From positions 1 to 64,000 of the forward strand of contig DAOQMM010000004.1 of assembly GCA_035335645.1 (NCBI GenBank): 64,000 nt of DNA, in the 5' to 3' direction. Positions 6,801 through 14,435 of this stretch are shown piece by piece. Source of the DNA: Zoogloea sp035335645. GTDB taxonomy: Bacteria > Pseudomonadota > Gammaproteobacteria > Burkholderiales > Rhodocyclaceae. Numbering within the stretch: the stretch's first letter is position 1; each line of letters begins with the position of its first letter. Made by a program: the position numbers and the translations under genes. The notes under the pieces were generated by a model. That model had not been told where the DNA came from and searched no databases. It saw nothing but the letters and a program-made list of their open reading frames with translations.

Positions 6801-9313
6801 CCCGCCTCAAGCCCACCGGCGCCCTCGTCATCGGCCTCGGCCAGGTGGGCGCCCTCACGCCCGGCCTGCTGGAACAGATCGCGACCCCGGCACTCCTCGA
6901 TTACGCGCTGCAGGCGGCCCGCTGGCCGGACGAACGCTTCGGGCCGGCCGGCGCGCCCCGCTCGGCCGCGGTCTCCTGCCTGCTGGTGGGCTCCGGCGCC
7001 GGAGGATTCCCGGTGCGCGACAGTATCGAAGCCCTGCTGCGCGCCGCCGTGACGGTCAACCGCCGCCTGGTGGACGCCCGCCTCGAAGGCCGGATCACCC
7101 TCGACAAGCTGGAATTCCTCGAACTCTTCGAGGATGTCGCCATCGGCGCCGCCGAAGCCCTGAACCAGATTCTGGCCGACGGCGAGTTCGCCGCGGCCGT
7201 CAGCTGGCCCCAGCGATGCATCGAACCCGGTCAGGGCGGTCGCCGCCGGATCCGCTTCGGCGACGCCCCCGGCTGGTGGCACCGCCTTGACATCGCCCGT
7301 GACGGCGAGCGCCTGCGCTTCACCTTCGCCACCGATCGGGCCCGCGCCGAGGAGACCCTCGCGACCGGTCAGCTCGCCCTGGCCGACGCCTTCATCCGGC
7401 AGGCCTCGCGCTCGCCCCGGGCCAATCCGGAGGCGGCCCGCACCCTGTTCGAGCTGCTCCTGCCCCTTCGCCTGCGGGAGATGGCGCCCCAGCAGGGCGA
7501 CATGGTCCTGCTCGTCGATGAGGATTCGGCACGCTTTCCGTGGGAGCTGCTGGAAGACCGCTGGAGCCACAGCGGGCGCCCGCCCGCGGTCCAGGCCGGG
7601 CTGCTGCGCCAGCTCAAGACCGCCACCTTCCGAGCGCGCCCCAGCCTTGGCAGCGAAGCACGCGCACTGGTCATCGGCAACCCGGACCTGAGCGGCAGCA
7701 CCGTCTTCAGCGACCTGCCCGGGGCACGCGACGAAGCGACCCGCGTTGCCGGACTTCTGGGCACGCGCGGCTTCGAAACGGAAGACTGCATCGACGCCAA
7801 GGCCACCAGCATCGTTGAAACCCTGCACAAGCGGCCGTGGCGGATCCTTCACCTCGCCGGCCATGGCGTCCATCGCTTCATGATCGCCGGCGACACGCCG
7901 CGGCCCTGCTCCACCTGCGGACAGGCCACGCCGGCCCCACAGAAACCGATCTCCGGAATGGTCATCGGAGACGGCATCTTCCTCACGCCCGGCGACGTGG
8001 AGCAGTTGCGCTGGGTCCCCGAACTGGTCTTCATCAATTGCTGCCACCTGGGGAACACCACCGCGCCCGCGGACGATCTGGACCGCGCCGGCCTCGCCGC
8101 CAATCTGGGGGTCGAGTTCATCCGCATGGGCGTGCGCGCCGTCATTGCCGCAGGCTGGGCGGTGGACGATCGGGCGGCGTCCACCTTCGCCGAAACCTTC
8201 TATGGACGCATGCTCGCCGGCGAAAGCTTCGGCGATGCCGTGCGTGGCGCACGGGAGCAATGCTGGATCAGCCATCCGGGCGTAAACACCTGGGGCGCGT
8301 ATCAATGCTATGGCGACCCGGCCTATCGCCTGAGACCCGCGGTCGCCACCACCGAGACAGGGCACACGCCCTTCTTTGCCCCGTCTGAACTGGTGGCCGA
8401 ACTGAGCAACCTCATCGGCCAGCTCAAGGCCCACGTGGACCCGGACAGCCCGCGCATCATCGAGGCCATCCTGCAACGCATTCCTGCCGCCCAAGGCGCA
8501 TCCTGGCGTGCCCGCGCCGACGTGAGCGCGGCCCTCGGGCTGGCCTGGAGCGAAGCCCGCTGCTGGCCGGAAGCCATCGCCGCGCTGGAACAGGCGATGC
8601 AGGCCAACAGCGCCGACCTGCCGGTGCGCGCCATCGAGCAATGGGCCAACCTGAGCGCCCGCCGAGCCGTCGAGTGCCTCCATGGCCGTGCGCCGATCAC
8701 CGCTGCGCAGCGCAAGGAGATGGTCGCCACCCTCAGGACCGTGATCGACCGCCTGCAGTCCCTGCGCACCTTCGGCGCCACCATCGAACGCCTCAGCCTG
8801 CTCGGGAGCACCTGGAAACGCCTCGCCCTGGTGCAGACGGGAAGCGCCCGCGTCGCGGCCCTCGGGCACATGGCAGACGCCTATGGCGAGGCCTTTGCCC
8901 TCGGCAAAGAGACCGACCCCTATCCCTTTGCAAATGCCTGGACGGCCGAACTGCTCCAGCCCGATGCGCCGTCCCGGCCTGAACGGGACACGACCTGCAG
9001 CCGCCTGCTCGCCCTGCAGGCAGACGCCAACGCCCGCAACCCCAGCTTCTGGGGCGACATCGCGGTGGCCGATCTGAAGCTCGCCCGACTCCTGGCCCGC
9101 TGCGCAGGCGGCGGGCCCGCCCCGAGACTCCCGGAGACATGCCTCGAGCTGAGCCAGGAAGTCACCGAAGCCTATCAGGCCGCCCTTGCCCGGGGCGCCA
9201 GCGAACGGGAGCGCGCGTCCGTGACGGAACACATCGATTTCCTGATCAGACTGACCGCACCGAAATCGCCCCAGCTTGCCTTCCTCCAGACACTCCGCAA
9301 TACCCTCGCCTGA
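3851..9313 (+). CDS. giant multi-module protein: two alpha/beta-hydrolase (LCAT/lipase-like) modules, CHAT protease, helical repeats
   Basis: 1820 residues, intact, cytoplasmic in appearance (no signal peptide). Module 1 (about 170-500) starts with the oxyanion strand VFLHGTGSS and has a nucleophile elbow SHSRGG (Ser250). Module 2 (about 530-850) resembles lecithin:cholesterol acyltransferase/lipase enzymes, with LPGTMGSHLS, elbow AHSMGGLVVR (Ser638), GDGTV (Asp814) and TPHDAL (His837), a complete triad. Residues about 890-1170 are an alpha/beta region I do not recognise. A CHAT caspase-fold protease follows (about 1180-1510): FPWELL, HLAGHG (His1338) and INCCHLG (Cys1398), then GVRAVIAAGWAVDD. 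The tail (about 1517-1820) is alpha-helical and TPR-like. Immediately upstream is a separate caspase gene. Proteolytic activation or release of a lipase activity is an inference; all catalytic residues appear present. A 14-bp hairpin follows the stop. Confidence 0.85.
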   Translation: MPRTYRIRGAQDASRPAVALPIADTAAISVTHVGHLLPGTARDAAPNELDIPADTVVRVTLDNGFVLWSRADDLIREYGRKALARDGGEGWEFGPLVPPRRGAGERGLLGLGIKVLDFFGIHVMNKPAAAIAAWLEDKRLGGHAPGVYRCPLDGPFALSPLGTKETLAAAPGPSLVFLHGTGSSTQGSFSELWDPKNASGAVLRARLKGVYGDRVYALEHRSLTESPIQNALQLVERLPESTELHLVSHSRGGLIGELLCLSGVDALAESLSPTTLDALFNPDRIIARQLGLGPLGEQALADRKAAYDAERRRLSDLVGLLAARKIRVSRFVRVACPARGTTLASGRLDRWLSTLDFLAGRVLGDGLFIGGLDFVLAVVHERTDPRTLPGLEAMMPGSALTSLLAAPGLTTRADLTVIAGDIEGDSLLQNLKLMAVDWFYAADHDLVVNTGSMSGGLKRPPGGARYRLDRGSDVNHFAYFQNKKSVEWLLAGLTRADGADGGFLTIASAPAEAPRWRDALARSATVSAPRPLAVVLPGTMGSHLSVAGDHVWLNYGALLLGGLKKLRRDANGVTPTELIDQFYGPLLEFLARSHRVEYVAYDWRLSIREAAGRLADTLERCLPQAERDNQPVHLVAHSMGGLVVRCMIADGARGASLWQRITRLPGSRFLMLGTPNFGSYEAMRWLTGFNPTEAKLSLLDFTQSTDDIVNLVRRYPGLLELLPFGTQDPDFSTVAPWQSIKDKTLAAWDVPQSDDLRIAAATWQCLRNAAPDPRFMRYVAGSQAATVTDYQLLADDDLTNPRQHLDFIATRRGDGTVTWASGTLPGVPMWFVDDTPHDALCSATQAFPAYLEILASGTTNRLPSVADAVSRGDAPDERFPLPATPPEDGIPDESGLRGFGFGGGLPAETPNAAPAAPVIEVSIRHGDLSYARFPVLVGHYQGDPLVHAEATLDRQLDGALSRRVNLDIYPGRLDSHAVFFRENPRLKPTGALVIGLGQVGALTPGLLEQIATPALLDYALQAARWPDERFGPAGAPRSAAVSCLLVGSGAGGFPVRDSIEALLRAAVTVNRRLVDARLEGRITLDKLEFLELFEDVAIGAAEALNQILADGEFAAAVSWPQRCIEPGQGGRRRIRFGDAPGWWHRLDIARDGERLRFTFATDRARAEETLATGQLALADAFIRQASRSPRANPEAARTLFELLLPLRLREMAPQQGDMVLLVDEDSARFPWELLEDRWSHSGRPPAVQAGLLRQLKTATFRARPSLGSEARALVIGNPDLSGSTVFSDLPGARDEATRVAGLLGTRGFETEDCIDAKATSIVETLHKRPWRILHLAGHGVHRFMIAGDTPRPCSTCGQATPAPQKPISGMVIGDGIFLTPGDVEQLRWVPELVFINCCHLGNTTAPADDLDRAGLAANLGVEFIRMGVRAVIAAGWAVDDRAASTFAETFYGRMLAGESFGDAVRGAREQCWISHPGVNTWGAYQCYGDPAYRLRPAVATTETGHTPFFAPSELVAELSNLIGQLKAHVDPDSPRIIEAILQRIPAAQGASWRARADVSAALGLAWSEARCWPEAIAALEQAMQANSADLPVRAIEQWANLSARRAVECLHGRAPITAAQRKEMVATLRTVIDRLQSLRTFGATIERLSLLGSTWKRLALVQTGSARVAALGHMADAYGEAFALGKETDPYPFANAWTAELLQPDAPSRPERDTTCSRLLALQADANARNPSFWGDIAVADLKLARLLARCAGGGPAPRLPETCLELSQEVTEAYQAALARGASERERASVTEHIDFLIRLTAPKSPQLAFLQTLRNTLA

Positions 9314-9325
9314 GCGCCGTCATCA

Positions 9326-9361
9326 GCCGTCTCCGTCCGGTACGCGCCCGGCGGAGACGGC
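9326..9361 (+). terminator. strong GC-rich hairpin after the CHAT gene
   Basis: Arms GCCGTCTCCG (9326-9335) and CGGAGACGGC (9352-9361) pair perfectly. They continue inward with CCGG/CCGG after one bulged T, giving about 14 pairs and a 7-nt loop. No U-tract follows, so it is either a non-canonical terminator or a 3' stabiliser. It separates the caspase/CHAT unit from the nas promoter region. Confidence 0.5.
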
Positions 9362-9378
9362 AACACCCCGCCTCTCCA

Positions 9379-9395
9379 TGCACCGCAAGGGTGCC
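9379..9395 (+). promoter_or_regulatory. NtrC-type binding site upstream of nasA
   Basis: TGCACC-N5-GGTGCC matches the NtrC dyad consensus TGCACC-N5-GGTGCA at all but the last base. A second half-site (TGCACC, about 9406-9411) lies 27 bases further on. The site is about 110 bp upstream of the sigma-54 promoter, the usual enhancer distance. The match and spacing are seen directly; binding by NtrC is inferred. Confidence 0.65.
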
Positions 9396-9487
9396 CGCCC
9401 CTGCGTGCACCGCACCATGAAGGATCATTTCGCCCCGCAACAGTGCGCACAGTGGCAAAGACACTGCTGTTTTTTCAGCGAAAACTT

Positions 9488-9504
9488 TTGGCATAAGCAT
9501 TGCT
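9488..9504 (+). promoter_or_regulatory. sigma-54 (-24/-12) promoter of nasA
   Basis: TTGGCAT at 9488-9494 and TTGCT at 9500-9504 give the invariant GG-N10-GC spacing of RpoN promoters. Transcription would start near 9515, and the AAGGAG ribosome binding site at 9518-9523 precedes the ATG at 9529, so the leader would be very short. Together with the upstream NtrC-like dyad it indicates nitrogen-limitation control. Confidence 0.75.
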
Positions 9505-9528
9505 TCAGCTCCGTGACAAGGAGCTCGC

Positions 9529-12261
9529 ATGGCTGAAACCAAATCCACCTGTTGTTACTGCGGCGTCGGTTGCGGCGTCATCATCGAACACGACGCCGGA
9601 CGCATCACCGGCGTACGGGGAGACCCCGACCACCCGGCCAACTTCGGCCGCCTGTGCATCAAGGGCTCCACGCTGCACCTCACGGCGGCACCTGAAACCC
9701 TCGCCACGCGCGCCCTCCATCCCGAGCTCCGGACCGGCCGCGCGCTGCCCCGCCAGCGCGTCAGCTGGGACACCGCCCTCGACACCGCGGCCGAACGCTT
9801 TGCGAAGATCATCGCCGAACACGGCCCCGACGCGGTCGCCGTGTACGGCGCCGGCCAGCTCCTCACCGAGGACTACTACGTCTTCAACAAGCTGGTGAAA
9901 GGCCTGATCGGCACCAACAACCTGGACACCAACTCGCGCCTGTGCATGTCCAGTGCGGTGGCCGGCTACAAGCTCAGCCTGGGTGCCGATGCGCCGCCGT
10001 GCAGCTACGAGGACATCGCCCACACCAGCACCCTCTTCATCACCGGCAGCAACACCGCCTTCGCCCACCCCATCGTCTTCCGCCGCGTCGAGGATGCCCG
10101 CAAGGCCAACCCCGACATGAAGCTGGTGGTGATCGACCCCCGCCGCACCGACACCGCCGAAGGGGCGGACCTGCATCTGGCCCTGCTGCCCGGCACCGAC
10201 ATCGCCCTCTATAACGCGATGCTCCACGTGATGCTGTGGGAAGGCTGGGTGAATCGTGACTACATCGACGCGCACACCGAAGGCTTCGACGCCCTCAAGC
10301 GCACCGTCCGCGAATACACACCCGCCATGGCCGCCACCATCTGCGGTCTGGACAAGAAGGTCATCGAACAGGCCGCCGAACTCTTCGCCACCTCCCCGGC
10401 CACCCTGTCCATGTACTGCCAGGGGCTCAACCAGTTCTCCTTCGGCACCCACAACAACTCGGCGCTGATCAACCTGCACCTGGCCACCGGCCAGATCGGG
10501 CGTCCCGGCGCCGGCCCCTTCTCCCTCACCGGTCAGCCCAATGCCATGGGCGGCCGCGAAGTCGGCGGTCTGGCCAATCTGCTGTCGGCCCACCGGGACA
10601 TGGCCAACCCGCAGCACCGCGCCGAAGTGGCCGCCCTGTGGGGCGTGGACAGCGTGCCGGAAAAGCCTGGCAAGAGCGCCGTGGAGCTGTTCCGCGCCCT
10701 CAAGAGCGGTGAAGTCAAGGCTGTCTGGATCGCCTGCACCAACCCGGCCCAGTCCCTGCCTGACCAGACCCTGGTCCATGAAGCCCTGCAGAGCGCCGAA
10801 TTCGTCATCGTGCAGGAAGCCTTCGGCCACACCGAGACCTGCGCCTACGCCGATCTCCTCCTGCCTGCCAGCACCTGGGGCGAGAAGGACGGCACCGTCA
10901 CCAACTCCGACCGGACCATCTCCCGCGTCCGGCCCGCCGTGTCCGCGCCGGGCGAAGCCCGCCACGATTGGGCGATCGTGGTGGATTTCGCCCGGCGTCT
11001 GGGCACCCGCCTCGGCAAGGGCGACCTTGCCGCGCGGATGTTCCCCTACGACCGGCCCGAAGACGTCTGGAACGAGCACCGCGAATCCACCCGCGGTCGC
11101 GATCTGGACATCACCGGCCTCAGCTACACCACGCTGGAAGACGTCGGTCCCCAGCAGTGGCCCTTCATCGAAGGCGCCCAGGCTGGCAAGGTGCGCCTCT
11201 ACGCGGACGGCGTGTTCCCCACGCCATCCGGCAAGGCTCGCTTTGTCGCCACCGAATACCGAGTCACCGCCGAGGCGCCCAGCGCCCGCTTCCCGCTGCA
11301 CCTGAACACCGGCCGCCTGCGCGACCAGTGGCACGGCATGAGTCGTACCGGCCTGGTGGCCCGCCTCTACAGTCACGAATCCGAACCCCTGCTGCACATG
11401 CACGCCGACGATCTCGCCCGCCGCCAGCTGAGCAGCGGCGATCTGGTCCGTGTGAAGAGCCGCCGCGGCGCGATTGTCGTCAAGGTTCTGGAATCCGACA
11501 CCGTGCGTCCGGGGCAATGCTTCCTGCCCATGCACTGGGGCGCCAACGCCATGGGCGGCCAGGGCGTGAACGTCCTCATGCCGCCCGACTTCGATCCGAC
11601 CTCCAAGCAGCCCGAGCTCAAGCATGCCGCCGTGCAGGTGGAGAAATTCACCGAAGGCAAGGCCCTCGTGGCCTTGCGCCGCTCCGAACCGGATGCGAAC
11701 GGCGTCCTGCAGCCGAATCCGCTCGAAGTCATGGAGAGCCTGCGCCGCTGGCTGCCGCACTTCCCCTATGCCAGCCTGACCCTGGCCGGACGCCATGAGC
11801 CGGTCGTCGTGCTCAAGGCCCGCGGCGAGGAACTCGCGCCGGAACTCCTCGAGGCCCTGGACCGGGATCTGAGCCTCGACGATCCGACCCGCGTCCTGTC
11901 CTATCAGGATCGTCGCAAGGACGTGGCCAAGCGGGCACTGGTGGAGGGCGACTCCCTCACAGCCGTCCGTCTGGCGGGCGAGACCCGCGCGGCAGACTGG
12001 CTCGCCGACATGATGGTGCGTGGCCACTCGGCCGCCGCGGTGCGCCCGTGGCTGCTCGCCCCGGTGGATCAGCCGCCAGCCGGCCAGTCGGCGCGTGGCA
12101 AGGTCATCTGCAACTGCTTCGACGTATCGGAAGAGGACATCGTGGCCGCCTTCAAGAATGGCGACACCCTCGACGCCCTCCAGGCCCGCACCCGCTGCGG
12201 CACCAACTGCGGCTCCTGCCTGCCCGAGCTCAAGCGACTTCAGCAGCAGAACAGCCACTGA
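9529..12261 (+). CDS. nasA: assimilatory nitrate reductase catalytic subunit
   Basis: 910 residues. This is a cytoplasmic molybdopterin enzyme that reduces nitrate to nitrite for nitrogen assimilation. The N-terminus binds a [4Fe-4S] cluster through Cys8, Cys11, Cys15 and Cys43 (C-x2-C-x3-C-x27-C). The molybdenum ligand Cys lies in NSRLCMSSAVAGYK, the form typical of NasA/NarB. Central and C-terminal segments (GQPNAMGGREVGGLANLL, LHLNTGRLRDQWHGMSRTG) are characteristic. The last 60 residues form a BFD-like [2Fe-2S] domain (CNCFDVSEEDIV ... CGTNCGSCLPEL), as in Klebsiella-type NasA. There is no twin-arginine signal, so it is not periplasmic NapA. The gene stands alone between its NtrC/sigma-54 promoter and a terminator; nitrite reductase, transporter and an electron-transfer partner are not in the window. 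Confidence 0.93.
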   Translation: MAETKSTCCYCGVGCGVIIEHDAGRITGVRGDPDHPANFGRLCIKGSTLHLTAAPETLATRALHPELRTGRALPRQRVSWDTALDTAAERFAKIIAEHGPDAVAVYGAGQLLTEDYYVFNKLVKGLIGTNNLDTNSRLCMSSAVAGYKLSLGADAPPCSYEDIAHTSTLFITGSNTAFAHPIVFRRVEDARKANPDMKLVVIDPRRTDTAEGADLHLALLPGTDIALYNAMLHVMLWEGWVNRDYIDAHTEGFDALKRTVREYTPAMAATICGLDKKVIEQAAELFATSPATLSMYCQGLNQFSFGTHNNSALINLHLATGQIGRPGAGPFSLTGQPNAMGGREVGGLANLLSAHRDMANPQHRAEVAALWGVDSVPEKPGKSAVELFRALKSGEVKAVWIACTNPAQSLPDQTLVHEALQSAEFVIVQEAFGHTETCAYADLLLPASTWGEKDGTVTNSDRTISRVRPAVSAPGEARHDWAIVVDFARRLGTRLGKGDLAARMFPYDRPEDVWNEHRESTRGRDLDITGLSYTTLEDVGPQQWPFIEGAQAGKVRLYADGVFPTPSGKARFVATEYRVTAEAPSARFPLHLNTGRLRDQWHGMSRTGLVARLYSHESEPLLHMHADDLARRQLSSGDLVRVKSRRGAIVVKVLESDTVRPGQCFLPMHWGANAMGGQGVNVLMPPDFDPTSKQPELKHAAVQVEKFTEGKALVALRRSEPDANGVLQPNPLEVMESLRRWLPHFPYASLTLAGRHEPVVVLKARGEELAPELLEALDRDLSLDDPTRVLSYQDRRKDVAKRALVEGDSLTAVRLAGETRAADWLADMMVRGHSAAAVRPWLLAPVDQPPAGQSARGKVICNCFDVSEEDIVAAFKNGDTLDALQARTRCGTNCGSCLPELKRLQQQNSH

Positions 12262-12285
12262 GCCGGGCCTCGCGCACCCCACGAA

Positions 12286-12311
12286 AAAACCGGGCCTGAA
12301 GGCCCGGTTTT
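12286..12311. terminator. bidirectional intrinsic terminator between nasA and the eps hydrolase operon
   Basis: An 11-bp stem (AAAACCGGGCC / GGCCCGGTTTT) with a TGAA loop. It has T-rich flanks on the rightward strand and a T6 run on the leftward strand, so it can stop nasA and the convergent operon that ends at 12331. Confidence 0.9.
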
Positions 12312-12330
12312 CATTGCCCAACCCGGGCGC

Positions 12331-13212
12331 CTAGGACGCCGGCGCCCACCCCTGGGCCACCAGCCACTCGAAGGTCGCGGCGGACACCGCGGGGCAATCG
12401 TCCGGCCCGGAAAATGTGTGATCAGCCTGTTCAAAATGCCGCGTGGACACCTCGGGCCGTGTCACGACGGCTTGCCAGCGTTCGCTGCCGTCACGCACCT
12501 GCTCGAATTCCCGCGCAACGTAATCCCGACCGCTGAGGAATAGCGCGGCCGGCGTCCCGGCGCGTCGCAGCATGCCCTGCGCCATGCGCTCGGGCAGGCT
12601 GCCGGCGTCGGCCTCATCCGACGAATTCGCCGTCCTGGCGGCCCCGTCACCGCGCGCCGCCCGCGCGGTGGAAAACAGGGACCGGATCGATCCGAACACA
12701 TTGACGCCGCCCCCCAGCAGCTTCTTCCAGAAGGACGGATCGGACAGACGCTGCAGGTAATAGTGCTTCAGGAACACCTTGGCCTGCCCCGCACTGGTCT
12801 GCACCCAGGGGTTGAGGATCACCACGCCGGCCACCCGCGCATCGCTCGCCGGATAGACGCACACTGCGCTGGCCCCGTCACACAGGCCCCACAGGACGAC
12901 CTTCTCGAGCCCCGGTTGGGCCGCAAGAAAGGCGTCCATGGCGGCCCGAATGTCCTCGCTCACGTCCAGGAAGTGGCGCGCCGCGCCGCTGGCATCGCCC
13001 ATTCCGCGATAATCGAAGCGCAGACAGGGCACCCCGCGCGCCGCCAGATAGCGCGCCAGACTGACGAACTGGCGATGGCTGCCGACCCGGTACTGGGGCC
13101 CGCCGACCACGACCAGCACCCCGACGCGAGCCGGCCCCTGCGGCGCCGAAAGGATCCCGACCAGAGACTCTCCGCCGCACTCGAAGACGAGCGCCCGATC
13201 CTGCCAGTTCAT
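12331..13212 (-). CDS. exosortase A system-associated hydrolase 1 (alpha/beta hydrolase)
   Basis: 293 residues of an alpha/beta-hydrolase, matching the family tied to XrtA loci as hydrolase 1 (TIGR03100 type). After the first strand come VVVGGPQYRVGSHRQFVSLA and the turn LRFDYRGMGDASG. At the nucleophile elbow the sequence is LWGLCDGASA, with Cys where many hydrolases have Ser, as often seen in this family. A His near the C-terminus (HTFSG) completes the expected site. The ATG at 13212 overlaps the stop of hydrolase 2 by four bases, so the two are translationally coupled. The pair sits in one operon with an acyl carrier protein, so a thioesterase or acyl-transfer role on carrier-bound groups is plausible but unproven. 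Confidence 0.85.
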   Translation of the reverse strand: MNWQDRALVFECGGESLVGILSAPQGPARVGVLVVVGGPQYRVGSHRQFVSLARYLAARGVPCLRFDYRGMGDASGAARHFLDVSEDIRAAMDAFLAAQPGLEKVVLWGLCDGASAVCVYPASDARVAGVVILNPWVQTSAGQAKVFLKHYYLQRLSDPSFWKKLLGGGVNVFGSIRSLFSTARAARGDGAARTANSSDEADAGSLPERMAQGMLRRAGTPAALFLSGRDYVAREFEQVRDGSERWQAVVTRPEVSTRHFEQADHTFSGPDDCPAVSAATFEWLVAQGWAPAS

Positions 13213-14036
13213 CGCACGAACCCCTTCAACGCCTCGACCGAGGCCTCGATAAGCGGCTCGCAGACTTCGATTTCCTGGGTCTGCCAGAAGGCAACACCCG
13301 GCACCACCGCCGCACGCGCTGCCGTCCCCGCGTTCGCCCAGCGATCGACCGGCCCCCGCAGCGCGGGTGACACCTCCTGACGATCCGCCGGCGCCACCTC
13401 CAGCGCCACCACCGGCGCCGCATACGCGGCTGGCAACGACAGCGTCGCCGCCTCCATGCCGGAGGCCAGTGCGGCCGGCAGGCGATACCCGGCAACATCC
13501 ACCACGCCGCCGGCCTTTAATGTGGCGCGAATGGCGTCCATGGAAGCCTTGGCGTCGGCATCGGCGAGCATGTCGAAGGCGGCCTTCAGGCGCAGGAACT
13601 GGGTCAGGTGCTGCTTGCCGTTGCCGACCGGCTGCCACAGCAGCAGCGGTGGCGCCGTGCCGTCCGCCTTGATCCAGTCGGACACCACCAGGGCCCCGAG
13701 ACGCATGCCCCACAGGGCCACCGGCACCCGCAGGTCTGTCGTCGCCCAGCGCACGGCGTCGCGCAGATCGTCGATCCACGTACCCCATGACACATCGGCA
13801 AGCTCACCCCCGCTGTCGCCGCAGCCGGACAGATCCATTTGCAGGACGTTCCAGCCCCGCTCGGCGAAGGCGCGCGCCGCGAGCGCCACCATCCGCCGGG
13901 ACTTGTTCATTTCCTCGGCGAAGGCGTGCACGAATACAAGGGATCCTACCGGCTCGGGCGCGCGCGTAAGGAGGCAGAATCGTCCTCCGTGCGCAGCCCC
14001 CGGGAGGAAGAACGCCTCCCGCCGCAACGGCTGCAC
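13209..14036 (-). CDS. exosortase A system-associated hydrolase 2 (alpha/beta hydrolase)
   Basis: 275 residues, recognised as the second XrtA-associated hydrolase (TIGR03101 type). The core shows LVFVHAFAEEMNKSRRMVAL, the strand-turn LQMDLSGCGDSGG and an elbow LWGMRLGALVV in which the usual nucleophile position is Arg-Leu rather than Gly-x-Ser-x-Gly. Whether it is catalytic is therefore uncertain; it might work only with hydrolase 1. It lies nine bases after the acyl carrier protein gene and overlaps hydrolase 1 by four. Loss of the classical serine in one of two co-translated hydrolases suggests a heterodimer, which is inference. Confidence 0.82.
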   Translation of the reverse strand: MQPLRREAFFLPGAAHGGRFCLLTRAPEPVGSLVFVHAFAEEMNKSRRMVALAARAFAERGWNVLQMDLSGCGDSGGELADVSWGTWIDDLRDAVRWATTDLRVPVALWGMRLGALVVSDWIKADGTAPPLLLWQPVGNGKQHLTQFLRLKAAFDMLADADAKASMDAIRATLKAGGVVDVAGYRLPAALASGMEAATLSLPAAYAAPVVALEVAPADRQEVSPALRGPVDRWANAGTAARAAVVPGVAFWQTQEIEVCEPLIEASVEALKGFVR

Positions 14037-14045
14037 GCCCTGACC

Positions 14046-14312
14046 TCAGGCGAGCTTGGCGTCGACGAACTCCACCAGCGAGCCGACGGAGGCGAAGGTA
14101 GCGCCGTCGATCTCATCGTCTTCCACGACAAAGCCGAAACGCTCTTCGAGCATGTTGATCAGGCCCACGACGGCCATGGAGTCCAGATCGGGCAGAGCCC
14201 CCAGCAGCGGCGTATCGAGATCAAACTCCGCCGCACGCCCTCCCAGGCTCAACACCTCGTCGAGAATCGACAGCACTTCCTTCTTGGTATCCAAAAGCAG
14301 ACTCCGTAGCAA
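14046..14312 (-). CDS. acyl carrier protein of the exosortase A locus
   Basis: A small acidic four-helix carrier protein. Its phosphopantetheine attachment motif PDLDSMAVV lies in the middle, with Ser45 as the expected 4'-phosphopantetheine site. The rest (LINMLEERFGFVVEDDEID, SLVEFVDAKL) follows the ACP pattern. The frame opens with TTG at 14312 (88 residues). A second TTG at 14294 has CGGAG about seven bases upstream and would give 82 residues, which I think more likely. It is the first gene of a three-gene leftward operon with two hydrolases. It faces the rightward operon that holds an AMP-forming ligase and a PLP decarboxylase, the enzymes that would load and modify it. It is not the fatty-acid AcpP, whose fab neighbours are absent. 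Confidence 0.85.
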   Translation of the reverse strand: MLRSLLLDTKKEVLSILDEVLSLGGRAAEFDLDTPLLGALPDLDSMAVVGLINMLEERFGFVVEDDEIDGATFASVGSLVEFVDAKLA

Positions 14313-14370
14313 AACTAAATCACATCGCAGCGGCCGGGCCGAGCGACGGCGTCATGGCAAGACTGCTATC

Positions 14371-14401
14371 ATTATATTCGACACTGCGGTCCTCGGGACC
14401 G
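14371..14401 (-). promoter_or_regulatory. candidate promoter and operator for the ACP operon
   Basis: On the leftward strand a perfect TATAAT lies at 14376-14371, about 60-80 bases before the ACP start; no good -35 box is seen. A perfect inverted repeat CGGTCC-tcg-GGACCG at 14387-14401 covers the place where the -35 should be. This pattern fits a regulator-controlled promoter in the 153-bp divergent region. Both motifs are seen; their function is inferred. Confidence 0.4.
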
Positions 14402-14435
14402 TGATTGAAGTTGCAGGCCGCGTCGGCGGCATTTT

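Noticed and set aside
4055..9232. A very long leftward open frame (1725 codons) antisense to the CHAT gene
   Set aside because: It mirrors the codon bias of the real gene in GC-rich DNA; composition is glycine/glutamate/glutamine-rich without any domain, and the sense protein has clear catalytic motifs.
2990..9313. A CRISPR-linked type III-E (gRAMP/TPR-CHAT) system
   Set aside because: The CHAT protein here is fused to hydrolases and paired with a metacaspase; no Cas protein or CRISPR repeat is nearby.
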